Shown here: positions 23,077 through 32,925 of the stretch, piece by piece
Layout: each line of letters opens with the position of its first letter
Position numbering within the stretch: the stretch's first letter is position 1
The notes under the pieces: model-generated
Seen by the model: the letters and a program-made list of their open reading frames with translations, nothing else
Database searches by the model: none
What the model was told of the DNA's origin: nothing
Program-made: the position numbers and the translations under genes
DNA from: Natronocella acetinitrilica
GTDB taxonomy: Bacteria > Pseudomonadota > Gammaproteobacteria > Nitrococcales > Aquisalimonadaceae
Length of the DNA: 64,000 nucleotides
Assembly (NCBI RefSeq): GCF_024170285.1
Contig: NZ_JALJXV010000003.1
Span: 1-64,000, forward strand
Direction of reading: 5' to 3'

Positions 23077-26000
23077 TCAGTCCACATCCCGCTGGCTTAG
23101 CGTCACCGCCGCGTAGCGCATCCAGTGGATGCCGGTGCCAAGCACCCGGTGGCCGGCGCGCTCGAGCACCTCGCAGTAGGCGCGCAGCTGCCCGGCATGG
23201 GCCTGGTGGCCGGCGGCGAGATCCTCGCAGACATCCGACTTGTGATCGAGCACCCAGATGCCGGCCGCGGTCTCGGCGAGCAGATCCGACTTGCCATGCA
23301 CCACGCTGCCGGCCTGGGTGAGCCCGATCACTGGAATCTCCCGGGCAATCGCCTGGGGGGCGAGCGCCTCGCGCAGCCAGCGCTCGAACGCCTCGACACG
23401 GCGCACCAGGGCGTCGGCCGCCTCCTCGCCGGCGATCCGCACGGCCTCGGCGCGGGCCTGGGCGGGATCGGCGAGGCGCGGTGCGATCAGCTCGTGGGCG
23501 GCGTGGAGGAGCGTTCCGAGCGCAGCCCCCTCGCCCTCGAGCGCCGACGCCTCGCTCGGCATCGGGTAGCGCGCGGTACGCACCGCCGCCACGCCGCCGC
23601 GACGGGGTGCTGCATGCACGCTGCTCGGGGTCACCGCATCGGGGGTGAGCGCCGCCGGCGCCTCGAAGCGCTCGATAGCGCGCAGGCCGAAGTCCTTCAG
23701 TCGCGGCGCCGGCGCCTCATCGGGTAGCGCATCGTCCATCGTCGCGTCGATCACGTGCGCCGGGCAGCGGGTCTCGCCGATCACCACCGCGCTGTCAGCG
23801 ATCTCGATGCCGCCGCGCTCGGCGAGCAGCGACCAGAGCGACACGCCGCTATGCCCGGCCTTGTAGGCCGGCCACTCGAGCACAAGCTTGTCCCGCGCGC
23901 GGGTGAGCGCCACGTAGAGGAGCCTTGCGGTCTCCGCCTCCCGCGCCACCTGGAGCGGCTCGGTGAAGCGCGCCTGCGCGCCCTTGTCCTCAAAGCGCGG
24001 CGAGAACTCGAGCACCGCCTGCTCGAGCAGGCCGGAGAGATCGGAGAAATCAGCGTAGCCAAGATCAAAGCTCGGCGCGTCGGCCTCGACCTTGTTGGCA
24101 AGCCCGCACACGGCCACCACCGGCCACTCGCGGCCCTTGGCGCTATGCCAGGTGGTGAGCTCCACCGCCTCCTCGTCGATGAAGCGCGCGTCGGGCTGGC
24201 GGTTCGAGGCAAGATCGCTCTCGATGCGGGTGCGAAGCCAGCCGCGGAAGCTCTGCACGCCATCGCCGAAGAAGCCGGCGCTTGAAAGCGCCTCGCGGGC
24301 CTGGCGGCGGTACTCGAACGCCTCGCCCTCGAAGCGCACGATGTTCGCGCGCGCCTGCTCGGCGTCGGGCCAGAGCAGCACGGCGCGGTAGAGCGCGAGT
24401 GCGCCGATCGCCGCACTGACCACCGCCTCCACCGTGGCATCGCGACTGATGCGCTCGCGCACCGCATCGAGCCGCTCAAGCACCGGGCTCCTCACGCCCC
24501 CGCTTGTCGCGAGCGCCGCAAGCCCCTCCTCGAGGGTGAGCGAGCCGAGCTCGGTCACCGCCAGGTAGAGTGCGGCGTGGCGGTCGCCGGGCTCGGCGAG
24601 GTAGGCGAGCGCGTGGTCGATGATCTGCACCACCCGCGACTCGAACCAGTGCTGCTGGGGCAGGCGCACGCGAATGCCAAACGCGCGCAGCACCTCGGCG
24701 TAGACCTGGAGCTGGCGGTGGCGCGGGCAGAGCACGGCAATGTCGGAGCCACGCAGCCGCCGCTCCACCCCGCTCTTGCGGTCAACCACGCGGGCATCGG
24801 GGTCGTCGAGCAGCTCCTTTAGGCGCTCGGCGGTGTTGCGCGCATGGCAGACATCGGCGCTCACGCCGCGGGCGAGCTTGCCGCTGAAGCAGATGACGTC
24901 GAGCGCACCGAGATGGCTGGTCGAGGCCTTCGGGGTGAGCGCCTGGTAGTCCTCGCCGAAGAGCGAGGCGCCAACCGCGTTGACGAAGTCCATGATCCGA
25001 GGCTGGGAGCGCCAGTTGTTGGTGAGCGGTGTCACCTCGGCGCCGGCGTTCTTGATGAGCGCATCGAAAAGCCGCGCATCCCCGCCCTGGAAGCCCATGA
25101 TCGCCTGCTTGATGTCGCCGACGATCAGCGCCGGCAGGCCCACCTGGGCAAGCTGCCAGAGGAGCGAGAACTGAATCGGGCTCGTGTCCTGGAACTCATC
25201 GATGATCAGACAATCGTAGCGCGCGCGGATCGCCTCGCGGATGTCCTCGCGCTCGGCGAGCAGGGTGTTGGCAAGCACGATCATGTCGGCGTAGTCGATC
25301 AGCCCCGTCTGCTGCTTGTCGTGGGCGTAGTGATCGAGCGCCTCCTGGCTCGCGCCAATGAGTCCCGCGCACTGGGTGAGCGCATGGGCAAGCGGCCCGG
25401 GGTGCTCGCCAAGCCGCGCCGCGGCCGCCTCGACCGCCTCTGCGAGCGCATCATAGCCCTCCGGCATGGGATTGCCGCGCTTGCTCTTTCGCAGCGACTG
25501 GAGGCCCTTCCAGAGGCGGAAATCGCGCGCAAGCACACCGGGCTCGGCCGCGCGGCGCAGGCCCTGGTAGTCGCGGCGCAACTCCCGCTCGGCGGTGGGG
25601 CTGTTGCCGAGCGACTCAAGACTCTCGGGGAACTCGGCAAGCAGCGCGCTGACCGCCGCGCGCAGCGCCCCGGTCAGCGCCTCGCCATCGGCCGCCGCGC
25701 CGTAGCGCGCGGTGATCCAGTTGGCGGCATCGCCCTGCACGGCCGCATCGCGGCCCCGCGCGCCGATGTAGCGAAGGCGCGTGATGACGGTGCGCAGGTG
25801 ATCGCGGAAGATCTCCTCAGGCCCCTTGCCCGTGCCCGGGTTGTAGGTGTAGCCAAAGGCGGAGAGATTGTCGGTGATCTCCCGCGCCCGGTCGGTGCGG
25901 GCGAGCGAGCGGCGGATCAGGACGTCCGCCTCGTCGTTGGTGAGCAGCCTTGGCAGCGGCGAGATACCCGCCTCGAAGGCGTACTCCTTGATCACCCGAA

Positions 26001-26256
26001 GGCCAAAGCCGTGGATGGTGGTGATGCACGACTCCTCCAGGCGTAGCGCGTCCTCCAGGCGCCCGGCACCAAGGAGCTGGGAGCGGATGCGCTCGCGAAG
26101 CTCGGCGGCGGCCGCCTCGGTGAAGGTCACCGCGATAATCCTGTCCGGCGCCACCGCGCCCGACTCGAGCCAGGCGCCGAGCGTCTGCTGGATGGTGTAG
26201 GTCTTGCCCGACCCGGCGCCGGCGGGCACCACGCGTAGTCTGCTCTCGATGCTCAT
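23077..26256 (-). CDS. AddA/RecB-like UvrD helicase with C-terminal nuclease
   Basis: 1059-aa SF1 helicase. The Walker A AGAGSGKTYT lies near residue 15, DEAx-type LIIDEFQDTSPIQF at about 350, a UvrD motif GDIKQAIMGFQGG, motif V/VI TWHSAKGREWPVV and YVALTRARDKLVL. The C-terminal PD-(D/E)xK nuclease has HGKSDLLAE followed by WVLDHKSD. This is the AddA (RexA) layout for double-strand-break resection. Its start overlaps the stop of the AddB-like gene by 4 nt, so the two are co-translated as a likely heterodimer. Finding this pair on a mobile element is unusual; it may serve repair or recombination of the element or degradation of foreign DNA. Confidence 0.85.
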   Translation of the reverse strand: MSIESRLRVVPAGAGSGKTYTIQQTLGAWLESGAVAPDRIIAVTFTEAAAAELRERIRSQLLGAGRLEDALRLEESCITTIHGFGLRVIKEYAFEAGISPLPRLLTNDEADVLIRRSLARTDRAREITDNLSAFGYTYNPGTGKGPEEIFRDHLRTVITRLRYIGARGRDAAVQGDAANWITARYGAAADGEALTGALRAAVSALLAEFPESLESLGNSPTAERELRRDYQGLRRAAEPGVLARDFRLWKGLQSLRKSKRGNPMPEGYDALAEAVEAAAARLGEHPGPLAHALTQCAGLIGASQEALDHYAHDKQQTGLIDYADMIVLANTLLAEREDIREAIRARYDCLIIDEFQDTSPIQFSLLWQLAQVGLPALIVGDIKQAIMGFQGGDARLFDALIKNAGAEVTPLTNNWRSQPRIMDFVNAVGASLFGEDYQALTPKASTSHLGALDVICFSGKLARGVSADVCHARNTAERLKELLDDPDARVVDRKSGVERRLRGSDIAVLCPRHRQLQVYAEVLRAFGIRVRLPQQHWFESRVVQIIDHALAYLAEPGDRHAALYLAVTELGSLTLEEGLAALATSGGVRSPVLERLDAVRERISRDATVEAVVSAAIGALALYRAVLLWPDAEQARANIVRFEGEAFEYRRQAREALSSAGFFGDGVQSFRGWLRTRIESDLASNRQPDARFIDEEAVELTTWHSAKGREWPVVAVCGLANKVEADAPSFDLGYADFSDLSGLLEQAVLEFSPRFEDKGAQARFTEPLQVAREAETARLLYVALTRARDKLVLEWPAYKAGHSGVSLWSLLAERGGIEIADSAVVIGETRCPAHVIDATMDDALPDEAPAPRLKDFGLRAIERFEAPAALTPDAVTPSSVHAAPRRGGVAAVRTARYPMPSEASALEGEGAALGTLLHAAHELIAPRLADPAQARAEAVRIAGEEAADALVRRVEAFERWLREALAPQAIAREIPVIGLTQAGSVVHGKSDLLAETAAGIWVLDHKSDVCEDLAAGHQAHAGQLRAYCEVLERAGHRVLGTGIHWMRYAAVTLSQRDVD

Positions 26257-28994
26257 GCGTCCTCCGTCTGGGCGGGCTGCGAGAAGAGTTCAATCAGTGG
26301 CGAGGCGCCAAGGGCGTAGGGCTTGATGCCCGTGGCCCGCTCGATCGCCTCGGCGTCGCCCTCGACATTCATCGCCAGCGTGCCGCTGCGAAGGGCGTCA
26401 AAGCGCTCGAGCAGCGCCTGAATGGCGGCTGCGCTGACGTCCTCCTCGACACCCGTCCACTCGGCAAGGTTGCTGCCAGGGGGCGCGGGGCGATCGGAGA
26501 TCAGGCGCTCGTCCTCGAGCGTGTAGTAGGCAACCCCCACCGCGCCGGGGTCGATGCCGCGAAGCCCCTCCGGGCGGTCAGCCTCCGCCATCTGGCCAAG
26601 CAGCCGGCGGTAGAGCGGCGTCTGGATGTCATAGCCACGGGTCATGCGATCCTCCCAGGAGCGCTGCCGCGAGCGCTTGTAGTCAACGACAAAGACCCCC
26701 GCGCCGGGCAGGGCAAGCAGGCAGTCGGCGTCGCCGAGCATCGGCACGCCGTCGAACTCGCCACGAAGCCGCGCCTCGGCACCGACCACCGTCGCGCCCA
26801 GGCTCTCCAGCATGCGCCGCCAGGCGAGCGCGGCACGGGTGAGCTCGGTGACCATGTGGCGGCGCTCGACCTCCCAGTGGTCGCTCGCGATGAACGGCGC
26901 CTCGGCACCGATCGCCGCGGTGAGATAAAGACGCACCAGATCGGGGATCTCCGAGGCTGTCGGCAGCGCGAGACCCGGGCGGAAGAGCCGATCGAAGACC
27001 GCGTGGGCGAGCGTGCCGCGCTCGCGCCCGGCAAGCCCCTCGGCCTCCCAGAGAATCGGCAGCGCACCCAGGCGGCGGAGCGTCCAGGCGAGCGGCGAGA
27101 CGATCAGGGTCTCGGCACTGGTCGGTGTTTCGTTCTTCGGCCCGCGCCGCCCGGGCAGGGACGGATCCAGCAGATCGACGCCGAGCGAGACAAAGGACTC
27201 GCGCGCAAGCACCGGGGCGCGCACCTCGGCGGCCCCGGCAAGCGGCAACATGGCAAGACGCGCCCGGTCCTCGGCGGCATCGATGTCGAGCACCAGGGGC
27301 TCGCCGGCCGGGTCGATCAGGTCCTTGAGAAAATCGAGCGAGGCCGACGGCGAGAGTGTCTCGCCGGTGCGAGAGAGCCGCGGCATCAGGCAGGTCAGCG
27401 TATCGCGGCAAAGCCGCAGGTGGCGCAGGAAGCGCCGGCGGTGCTGCTCGACGAAGACCCGCGGCGTTGGCATGTCGAGACCCCCGACGCGCTCAAGCGC
27501 GGCCAGCTCCTCGGGGTGGAAGACCGGCGACTGCGGCACCTCCACGGGGTAGTGGGTCTGGGAGAAGCCGAGCACGAAGAGGTGGCGCACGCCGCGCCAG
27601 GGCTCGTAGCCCTCGAGCGAGACGGTGATGCCCTCGAGGTTGTAGTCATAGTCGGCCTCAAGCGCCACCACCCCCGGGCGGGTCAGGGCCTGGAGCGCGG
27701 GGAAGTCCGGCGCGGCGAATTCGTCCGCATCGCCAAGCGCACTGATCAGCATGTTCGCCGTCTCCCGGGCGCGCTCGATGTGCACGGCCTGGTAATCACC
27801 CGGGGCGAGCAGCGCCACGAAGCGCTCGAGCATGCCGGCCAGGCCGCCGTTGGTGCGCTCGGCGCTTGAGAGCATGCGCACCACCTCGGCACTTTTCACG
27901 TCAAGCTCGGCCAGTTCCGGATAGCGAAGCCGCCCGGCCATCACCGACTGCGCCAGATCCCGCCCGCGGGCAGCCCCCCAGGGCATGAGCGGCGAGGCGT
28001 AGAGGGCGGCGAGCGCCATGCGCGGTGCCGGCGCATCGCGACAGGAGAGAAAGAGCGAGAGCGCCTCGCGGCCAAGGTCCCGGGCGTCGGTTGCCCGCGG
28101 CAGACCGGAGAGGGGCAGCCCGGCGTCGGAGAATACCTCACGCACCACCTCGACGTACTCGCCAAGCGGTGGCAGCAGCAGCCCGATCTCCGAGCGCTTC
28201 AGCAGCGGGTTCACCGAGAGCAGGCGCTGCGCCATGCCGGCGGCAACCTCCGCCTCCTCGCGGCTGTCGCGAACGCCAACGCAGCGCACGCTGCCATCAC
28301 TCGGTGCCGCCTGCGCGCCGGGGTGGTAGAGCGAGCGCTGGACATGGGCAAGTGCACTGCCCTCCTCGGCAAGCGCCGGGGCGCCGGCGAACTCAGAGAG
28401 CATCATCACCGCGAGTGCCGAGGGCGACATCGACTCGCCGGCGTCCGCGTTCAGGCGAGCGATCAGCGCCCGCTGCCAGCCGTCGATCTCCGGATAGGCG
28501 TCCATGGCGTAGACCCGGATTCTGCGCGACGGCGGCAGCGTGCTCGCCAGCACACCGCGAATACTGCGGTAATCGACTGGCAGGAATTCCCCAAGATCTG
28601 CAAGGAGCTGCGACAACTCATTAAAGTGCCTTGTGACCCGCGACGCGAGCCCCTCGGGGGCTGGCTGCGGCCACACGGTGTCAGGACTGTGGGCGGCGAG
28701 CATCCAGCGCAGCGCCTGCTCGACCACCCGCGCGACCTCCTCGGGCGCGGCGTGCACGCTCTGCGCCCAGAACGCCGCATCATCGGCGAGCAGCGCCTGG
28801 AGCAGCCGCTCCCGCCAGGCCGACTCCGGCGGCAGGTCAACGCCGTAGGCGCGCCGGGCAAGCTCCAGGAGCTCCATCCAGCTCCCGGCCACAAGGCCGA
28901 CCCCGCCACCGCGCTCGGCGAGATAGCGCCGGCCGCGGCGGGCCGACGGCGGATCGGGCAGCAGGACGAAATGCAGATCGTTTGACAGTACCAT
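26253..28994 (-). CDS. AddB-like PD-(D/E)xK nuclease subunit
   Basis: 913 aa from ATG 28994, with CTGGAGGG before it. It has an AddB/RecC-like helicase-derived body: WRSQP-type motifs are absent, and no Walker A is visible, so it is probably not an ATPase. The C-terminal nuclease is intact: GDADCLLA, FVVDYKRSRQRSW, then the Q-Y motif YDIQTPLYRRLLGQ. The four-cysteine iron-sulfur cluster of Bacillus AddB is not evident. It is the first gene of the addB-addA operon. Its promoter lies in the AT-rich gap 29016-29090, divergent from ssb. Confidence 0.75.
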   Translation of the reverse strand: MVLSNDLHFVLLPDPPSARRGRRYLAERGGGVGLVAGSWMELLELARRAYGVDLPPESAWRERLLQALLADDAAFWAQSVHAAPEEVARVVEQALRWMLAAHSPDTVWPQPAPEGLASRVTRHFNELSQLLADLGEFLPVDYRSIRGVLASTLPPSRRIRVYAMDAYPEIDGWQRALIARLNADAGESMSPSALAVMMLSEFAGAPALAEEGSALAHVQRSLYHPGAQAAPSDGSVRCVGVRDSREEAEVAAGMAQRLLSVNPLLKRSEIGLLLPPLGEYVEVVREVFSDAGLPLSGLPRATDARDLGREALSLFLSCRDAPAPRMALAALYASPLMPWGAARGRDLAQSVMAGRLRYPELAELDVKSAEVVRMLSSAERTNGGLAGMLERFVALLAPGDYQAVHIERARETANMLISALGDADEFAAPDFPALQALTRPGVVALEADYDYNLEGITVSLEGYEPWRGVRHLFVLGFSQTHYPVEVPQSPVFHPEELAALERVGGLDMPTPRVFVEQHRRRFLRHLRLCRDTLTCLMPRLSRTGETLSPSASLDFLKDLIDPAGEPLVLDIDAAEDRARLAMLPLAGAAEVRAPVLARESFVSLGVDLLDPSLPGRRGPKNETPTSAETLIVSPLAWTLRRLGALPILWEAEGLAGRERGTLAHAVFDRLFRPGLALPTASEIPDLVRLYLTAAIGAEAPFIASDHWEVERRHMVTELTRAALAWRRMLESLGATVVGAEARLRGEFDGVPMLGDADCLLALPGAGVFVVDYKRSRQRSWEDRMTRGYDIQTPLYRRLLGQMAEADRPEGLRGIDPGAVGVAYYTLEDERLISDRPAPPGSNLAEWTGVEEDVSAAAIQALLERFDALRSGTLAMNVEGDAEAIERATGIKPYALGASPLIELFSQPAQTEDA

Positions 28995-29092
28995 GAGTCC
29001 CTCCAGCAAGCCCTGACTATAGCATAATCAATTTGATTTGTCATTATTTAAAAGACCCGCCACGACATTATTTAATTGTTTCTATTTTATTG

Positions 29093-29121
29093 TTGACTTG
29101 TACGGCCTGCGCTGGTAGACT
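29093..29121 (+). promoter_or_regulatory. Sigma-70-type promoter for ssb
   Basis: TTGACT (29093-29098), 17-bp spacer, TAGACT (29116-29121) with an extended TGG just before it. Predicted transcript start is near 29128, giving a leader of about 90 nt. The segment CTGGTAGACT recurs in the promoter of the SecA-like gene. Confidence 0.65.
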
Positions 29122-29220
29122 TTAGGCAATCGGGACGGCTGTCTTCACTGGCCGGTCGAGCGAGCCCACGGTGTCCGCAGCATTCCGCGGCGGCATCATC
29201 ATCTTTGGAGATAGAGCACT

Positions 29221-29826
29221 ATGGCACGTGGAATCAACAAGGTCATTTTGGTAGGAAACCTGGGCGCCGATCCGGAAGTGCGTCATGGCACCAACAACAA
29301 CATGATTGCCAATGTTCGCCTGGCGACCACCGACAGCTGGCGCGACAAGCAGTCCGGCGAGCAGCAGGAGCGCACCGAATGGCACCGCGTGGTGTTCTTC
29401 GGCAAGACCGCCGAGGTGGTCTCGCAGTACCTTGTGAAGGGCTCGAAGATCTACGTCGAGGGCCGGTTGCAGACCCGCAAGTGGCAGGGTCAGGACGGTC
29501 AGGACCGCTACACCACCGAGATCGTCGGCAACGACATGCAGATGCTCGACGGCCGTAACGAGAACGCCGCACCGCGTCCGCAGGCCGCTGCCCCGCAGAA
29601 CCAGGGCCAGCAGCCGCAGCAGCCGCCGGCGCAGTACCAGCAGCCTGCCCCGCAGGCACCTGCCCAGGGCTACCCGCAGCAGGCTCCGGCCCAGGGCTAC
29701 CCGCAGCAGGCTCCGGCCCAGGGTTATCCGCAGCAGGCACCCGCTGCCGCACCGGCCGCAGCCCCGGCTGGCTACGACAACAACCTGCCGCCAGCCGCCG
29801 ATTACACTGACGATATACCATTCTGA
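29221..29826 (+). CDS. ssb: Single-stranded DNA-binding protein
   Basis: 201 aa. The N-terminal OB fold is standard: [53 protein letters not shown] and [10 protein letters not shown] long Q/P/A linker follows with three tandem 9-aa units (GYPQQAPAQ, encoded at 29668-29748). The C-terminus DYTDDIPF is the conserved acidic tip that recruits replication and repair proteins. Element-encoded SSBs usually assist conjugation or replication. Next to the AddAB-like genes it also fits a recombination set. Confidence 0.95.
   Translation: MARGINKVILVGNLGADPEVRHGTNNNMIANVRLATTDSWRDKQSGEQQERTEWHRVVFFGKTAEVVSQYLVKGSKIYVEGRLQTRKWQGQDGQDRYTTEIVGNDMQMLDGRNENAAPRPQAAAPQNQGQQPQQPPAQYQQPAPQAPAQGYPQQAPAQGYPQQAPAQGYPQQAPAAAPAAAPAGYDNNLPPAADYTDDIPF
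29668..29748 (+). repeat. Three 27-bp tandem repeats in the ssb linker
   Basis: Units at 29668-29694, 29695-29721 and 29722-29748 encode GYPQQAPAQ with few changes. Copy-number change would alter linker length but not the frame. Confidence 0.85.
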
Positions 29827-29861
29827 CACAATGACTTACAGGACTTTAGTCATAGTTTAGA

Positions 29862-30245
29862 TTAAGTTTCCGGGGGGCGCAAGCTCCCCGGATTTTTTTG
29901 TTCGGCAGGGGGCTCGAGGCGGGTGCCTGACCCGGCAGGGGCGCCCGGCAGGTGGCGGCGCAGGAAGGCGGCGATGACATCGCCATGGCAGGGCCGCGGG
30001 TGGCAGTGGCAGACGAGCACCAGGTCCTCGCCGGCGCGAAGCCGCCTGAAAAGACCCACCATCGCAGAGCGCACCGGGCCCGGGCGCGTAACCGCCGCCT
30101 CCAGCCACTCGGCATAGCGCCAGATCACCGCCGAGCGGCAGCCATCCCGGCCAATCACAAACGGATTGCCAAGCGCCCCAGGGCGCCCGATGTAGTCCCC
30201 AACATCCCCCCGATGCCTGTTCCCCACCCGTACCGAGCCGCCCAT
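29862..30245 (-). CDS. DUF4326 protein
   Basis: 127 aa. It matches the DUF4326 pattern common in phages and plasmids: VRVGNRHRGDVGDYIGRPGA with LGNPF, AVIWRYAEWLEAA, then LVLVCHCHPRPCHGDVIAAF with a C-H-C...CHGD cluster that may bind metal. The biochemical role is unknown; family members are often near DNA-modification genes. The last 20 residues run across the ssb terminator and look non-conserved. GGGAGGTGGC precedes the start. Confidence 0.8.
   Translation of the reverse strand: MGGSVRVGNRHRGDVGDYIGRPGALGNPFVIGRDGCRSAVIWRYAEWLEAAVTRPGPVRSAMVGLFRRLRAGEDLVLVCHCHPRPCHGDVIAAFLRRHLPGAPAGSGTRLEPPAEQKNPGSLRPPET
29869..29899 (+). terminator. Intrinsic terminator after ssb
   Basis: Stem CCGGGG (29870-29875) and CCCCGG (29886-29891) followed by seven T residues. 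It overlaps the 3' end of the converging DUF4326 gene. Confidence 0.85.
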
Positions 30246-30363
30246 GCCACCTCCCCGCTTGACCGATAATAATAACCTTTTTATTATTTAAATGTCGCCC
30301 TTGCTCGATGGAGAAGTGGCGATGACACCATGACTTGCTTGCAACCAATAAGGAGTCTCTACC

Positions 30364-30861
30364 ATGACAACCACAATCCCCACCCCGGCCTCCCGTGCTG
30401 GCGGCGTACTGCTTGACGGCGGCCGCCTGGTGCCGATGATGCTGCGCTCGGCGATCGGCTTTGCCGACGACATCGAGGACGCCTTCGGTGGCCTCGGCAA
30501 GGCCGGCACCTATCCGCCCTATGACATCATCCGCGAGGAGTCGGCCTACCGCATCGACATCGCGGTGGCGGGCTTCCGAGAAGAGGATCTCGAGATCGAG
30601 GTAAGCGGCGCCCGGCTGCGGGTGAGCGGCCGCGGACAGAAGGGCCAGGAGCTCTCCCGCCAGCACCAGGGCATCGCCCGGCGCGACTTCATCCTCGACT
30701 TCCGTCTCGGCCGCCACGTCCAGGTGACAGGTGCGAGCCTTGCGCTTGGCATCCTCAGCGTCGCCCTCACCCGGGAGATCCCGGAGAGCGAGCGGCCGCG
30801 GCGGATCAGCATCGCTGCGCCAGGCCCCGAAGGCGTGGCGGGCAAGGCCAGCGAGGCCTAG
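30364..30861 (+). CDS. Small heat-shock protein (Hsp20/IbpA family)
   Basis: 165 aa. An alpha-crystallin domain occupies residues 45-145: YPPYDIIREESAYRIDIAVA, GFREEDLEIEVSGARLRVSG, then ARRDFILDFRLGRHVQVTGA and SLALGILSVALTREIPE. This is an ATP-independent holdase for unfolded proteins, cytoplasmic. AAGGAG precedes ATG 30364, behind an AT-rich island (30268-30293). It converges with an unrecognised gene by 4 nt. Confidence 0.9.
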   Translation: MTTTIPTPASRAGGVLLDGGRLVPMMLRSAIGFADDIEDAFGGLGKAGTYPPYDIIREESAYRIDIAVAGFREEDLEIEVSGARLRVSGRGQKGQELSRQHQGIARRDFILDFRLGRHVQVTGASLALGILSVALTREIPESERPRRISIAAPGPEGVAGKASEA

Positions 30862-31811
30862 CCCGCCGGCGCACCCGGGTCGCCACCGGCGGCCCGGGGC
30901 GCGCCCGAAGGCCCCGCGGTGGCTGCCGGCCCGTGTAGGCCGCAGGCGGCGAGAAGCCTTGCCACCGGCAGCCCCCGGTCGCGGGCAAGAAGCGCGAGCC
31001 AGGGGTCGGCCGAGCGGCCCGGCCAGGCAAGCGCCTGCGGCGACAGGCACTCGATCCGGCAGCTCCAGTCAAAATCAAGCGGCAGCGCCTCCACCGCGAT
31101 CATCGCGTCCCACTCCGCTTCGCCCGGCGAGAGCTCAAGCACCAGCCCCAGATGGCGCTCGGCCGGCCCACTGCCAGGCAGCAGGCGCAGGCCGTGAAGC
31201 CGCGCACCGAAGGCGCGCCGCAGATGCGCGCACACGCCCGCTATCCGCGGCGCATCGGCGCGTAGCGCCTCGATCCGGGGGGCAGGGGGCAGGAGGCGGG
31301 CGAGGGCCTGCTCAAGCACCTGCGGCGCGCGATCGCTGCCTAGCGCCGCGGCACGGCTCACTGCCGGGGCGCCAGACGCAAGCGGGGCACGCAGCCAGGT
31401 CCGCACCGCCCAGGGCGGCAGACTCTCAGTGAGCGCGAGGTGCACGAAGTGCGGCATGCAGAGCACCGCCGCGCGGCGCGCCAGGCGCCGGTGGAGCCCG
31501 GCACCGCCACAGCGCTCGCAGGTAACCGCCGCCTCGGCCTGCGCAGCCGTGACCAGCGCACCCACCAGATCCCGCTCCCCGGCCTCAAAGGCGACCCGCA
31601 GGCACCCGTAGGCCGCATCGAGCCGCGTGAAGCGTGCACCACCGGCCGCCTCGGTCGCGCAAAGCAGCCGGTCAGAAAGGCCATGCCAGCCCCGTGGCAG
31701 CCCCGCGAAGCCCCGCCCTGACAAGGCGCTTAGCTGGCGGGCATGACGAAGCGCAAGGCGTGCCGCGGTGGCGGGAGGACGCGCGGTGTGGGGTCGTGTG
31801 GCGAGGGGCAT
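30858..31811 (-). CDS. Hypothetical protein with a CxxC motif
   Basis: 317 aa, rich in A, R and L, not recognised. A single CERCGGAG motif (about residue 138) followed by a cysteine about 20 residues later (VLCMPH) could bind zinc. The rest appears helical, with no signal peptide. The base composition and GC3 are typical of the neighbourhood, which argues that it is a real gene. Confidence 0.55.
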   Translation of the reverse strand: MPLATRPHTARPPATAARLALRHARQLSALSGRGFAGLPRGWHGLSDRLLCATEAAGGARFTRLDAAYGCLRVAFEAGERDLVGALVTAAQAEAAVTCERCGGAGLHRRLARRAAVLCMPHFVHLALTESLPPWAVRTWLRAPLASGAPAVSRAAALGSDRAPQVLEQALARLLPPAPRIEALRADAPRIAGVCAHLRRAFGARLHGLRLLPGSGPAERHLGLVLELSPGEAEWDAMIAVEALPLDFDWSCRIECLSPQALAWPGRSADPWLALLARDRGLPVARLLAACGLHGPAATAGPSGAPRAAGGDPGAPAG

Positions 31812-31876
31812 GCGGGCTCATCTCTCGGGAAACCCGCACAGTGTAGCGCCGCGCCCGGGGTGAGGCGAGCGCCGGA

Positions 31877-32422
31877 CTAGCGGCGCTCGATGCGGATGCG
31901 CCGCTCCCCGCCCGAGGAGGCATCACCCACGGCAAGCGTGATCGCGCTGCCACGCTCAAGGCGGAGCAGGTGGCGGTAGACCTCCTCGCGCTGCACCGGG
32001 CGGTGACTCCACTGCGTCATCCGTCCGGACTCGATCTGGCGCACCCGCGGGGTCGCCGCCCGGCTCATGACCCGCCAGCGCACCAGGAAGGCATCGGCAC
32101 CCTCCTCCGGGAGCGCGGCAACCTCCACCCGATGGCCCTCGCTGAAGTACTCGTGGACAAAGCGCGCATTGCCAGCACCGTGGGGGGCGAGATCCCGGCC
32201 ACGCAGGTGGCGCTCGGCGAGCGAGCTCACCACCGCGACGCGATCGCCCTCCAGGCAGCCTTGCCCGGAGAAGGAGAGCGTCGGATCGACGCCATCATCG
32301 ATGGCAATCCGGAAGCAGGCATCCGCAGCCGCACCACCCTCCTCCGAGGCCTTGGCGACAAGCGGAGAGGCGGTGCAAAGCAGCGTAGCCAGCACGGCCA
32401 CCAGGGGAAAGCGCATCGGCAT
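31877..32422 (-). CDS. Exported hypothetical protein
   Basis: 181 aa with a signal peptide (FPLVAVLATLLCTASPLVAKA). The mature protein is beta-rich with two cysteines (ADACFRI, GQGCLEG) that may form a periplasmic disulfide, and it ends IRIERR. No family is recognised. It has an AT-rich promoter island (32438-32466) upstream. Confidence 0.55.
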   Translation of the reverse strand: MPMRFPLVAVLATLLCTASPLVAKASEEGGAAADACFRIAIDDGVDPTLSFSGQGCLEGDRVAVVSSLAERHLRGRDLAPHGAGNARFVHEYFSEGHRVEVAALPEEGADAFLVRWRVMSRAATPRVRQIESGRMTQWSHRPVQREEVYRHLLRLERGSAITLAVGDASSGGERRIRIERR

Positions 32423-32499
32423 CGGGTCGCTCCAGGAGTTTATTTATTTAATGCTATAATAAGTTATGGCGCGCGGCCCGGCAAGTGCGCGGGATACCA

Positions 32500-32528
32500 T
32501 TGACAGCAAAATAAAAAAAGGGCATAAT
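32500..32528 (+). promoter_or_regulatory. Consensus-like promoter touching a start codon
   Basis: TTGACA (32500-32505), 17-bp spacer, CATAAT (32523-32528). The following ORF begins at ATG 32531, so a normal transcript would start at or inside the codon. Either the message is leaderless or the gene starts elsewhere. Confidence 0.5.
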
Positions 32529-32530
32529 AA

Positions 32531-32896
32531 ATGAGCACTGAGCAGGTTTCGCTAGTCTCCGGCCAGGGTGAGCGCCGCGGCCTGTCGCATCTGAGCGAGG
32601 GGCTCGCGCCGCTCTACCAGATCAACGACAAGCGAACGGCGCTGCGCTACTTCCGCATGCGTGTCGAGGTGGCCATGGCCGACGGGCGCAGCGAGCGCGA
32701 GGCGGTTGCCGCCGAGCGTGCGCTGATCGAGGGCTTCGCCGCGCAGGCGAGCGAGAAGCTCCGGGCAACGCTGATCGGCGATGCCGAGCGCCCCGGCGCC
32801 TTCGACTTTGATCTCTTCGCCGAGATCTTCACCGATGCCCGCAAGGCAAGGCAGCGCGAGGCGCTGACGGCACATATCACCGGCATGGCGCCCTGA
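32531..32896 (+). CDS. Hypothetical protein
   Basis: 121 aa, not recognised. Charged and largely helical (FRMRVEVAMADGRSEREAVA...ERALIEGFAAQA), with no signal peptide. It precedes the UvrD-like helicase gene by 29 nt and is probably co-transcribed with it. No Shine-Dalgarno is seen before ATG 32531; see the promoter at 32500-32528. Confidence 0.6.
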   Translation: MSTEQVSLVSGQGERRGLSHLSEGLAPLYQINDKRTALRYFRMRVEVAMADGRSEREAVAAERALIEGFAAQASEKLRATLIGDAERPGAFDFDLFAEIFTDARKARQREALTAHITGMAP

Positions 32897-32925
32897 GCGC
32901 CACTGCAAGCAGGGGGAAGCGCGAC

